Shown: positions 6,047 to 6,051 of the stretch, one piece after another
How the letters are laid out: each line of letters opens with the position of its first letter
Position numbering within the stretch: the stretch's first letter is position 1
DNA from: Smithella sp. ME-1
GTDB taxonomy: Bacteria; Desulfobacterota; Syntrophia; Syntrophales; Smithellaceae
Assembly: GCA_000495415.1 (NCBI GenBank)
Contig: AWGX01000248.1
Location: 1 to 6,051, forward strand
Reading direction: 5' to 3'
DNA length: 6,051 nucleotides
The notes under the pieces: generated by a model
The model's input: only the letters and a program-made list of their open reading frames with translations
Databases searched by the model: none
Told to the model about the DNA's origin: nothing
Position numbers and translations under genes: made by a program

Positions 6047-6051
6047 TTTGA

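Larger units (their letters stand above)
5846..6051. other. Gene-free upstream region and leader
   Basis: About 200 AT-rich bases without a supported gene. Besides the promoter and the inverted repeat it holds two direct copies of TTAAAAAT on the minus strand (5982-5989 and 5994-6001, 12-base period) about 50-70 bases upstream of the predicted start, where an IHF or activator contact would sit. It also holds a possible bulged leader stem: CAGC/GCTG (5891-5894, 5913-5916) with TACA/TGTA (5898-5901, 5909-5912). Confidence 0.5.

Noticed and set aside
6023..6051. Possible plus-strand gene start at the right edge (ATG at 6023)
   Set aside because: Only nine codons are visible, there is no ribosome binding site, and it overlaps the inverted repeat.
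5998..6051. Minus-strand open stretch MSHKKDSIFRLFLVN ending in a stop; could be a decayed transposase start or the tail of an upstream gene
   Set aside because: Too short, no ribosome site, and a resemblance to transposase N-termini that I cannot confirm; left as part of the possible mobile-element remnant.

Overview
The window looks like one leftward (minus-strand) operon from a strict anaerobe. The evidence is an oxygen-sensitive glycyl-radical activase, a cobalamin-dependent mutase split into two subunits, and strong GGAGG-type ribosome binding sites. Desulfobacterota (sulfate reducers or syntrophs) or anaerobic Firmicutes would fit; the sequence alone does not decide between them. No genuine plus-strand gene is supported.

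Layout in the direction of transcription, from high to low coordinates. The leader (5846-6051) holds a very good sigma-54 -24/-12 promoter (5940-5956) and a 9-bp inverted repeat flanking it (5917-5925 and 6038-6046). Then come the B12-binding small subunit of a methylmalonyl-CoA-mutase-type enzyme (5438-5845) and, after 20 bases, its large catalytic subunit (3665-5416). An 85-base gap follows that contains a perfect 12-bp hairpin. Next are a MeaB/ArgK-type G-protein chaperone (2596-3579), an MmgE/PrpD-family enzyme (1256-2599, ATGA overlap with MeaB), a glycyl-radical-enzyme activase with two extra [4Fe-4S] sites (170-1192), and the first 27 codons of a small Cys-rich protein (1-81) that runs off the window. 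That last protein resembles the small Fe-S subunits of benzylsuccinate/alkylsuccinate synthases.

How the genes may work together (inference): in anaerobic alkane degradation a glycyl-radical enzyme adds the hydrocarbon to fumarate. The resulting substituted succinate becomes a CoA thioester, a B12 mutase rearranges it to a substituted malonyl-CoA, and decarboxylation opens the way to beta-oxidation. This window carries the mutase, its G-protein chaperone, the radical activase and the start of a fumarate-adding-synthase small subunit. The mutase keeps the residues expected to hold a free carboxylate (Tyr95, Arg218, His255) but has lost or replaced most of the usual CoA-contact motifs and has a rebuilt loop at residues 61-100, as expected for an unusual substrate. 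The MmgE/PrpD protein could supply an epimerase, decarboxylase or hydratase step. The substrate is not known from this sequence; the catalytic glycyl-radical subunit should lie just beyond base 1.
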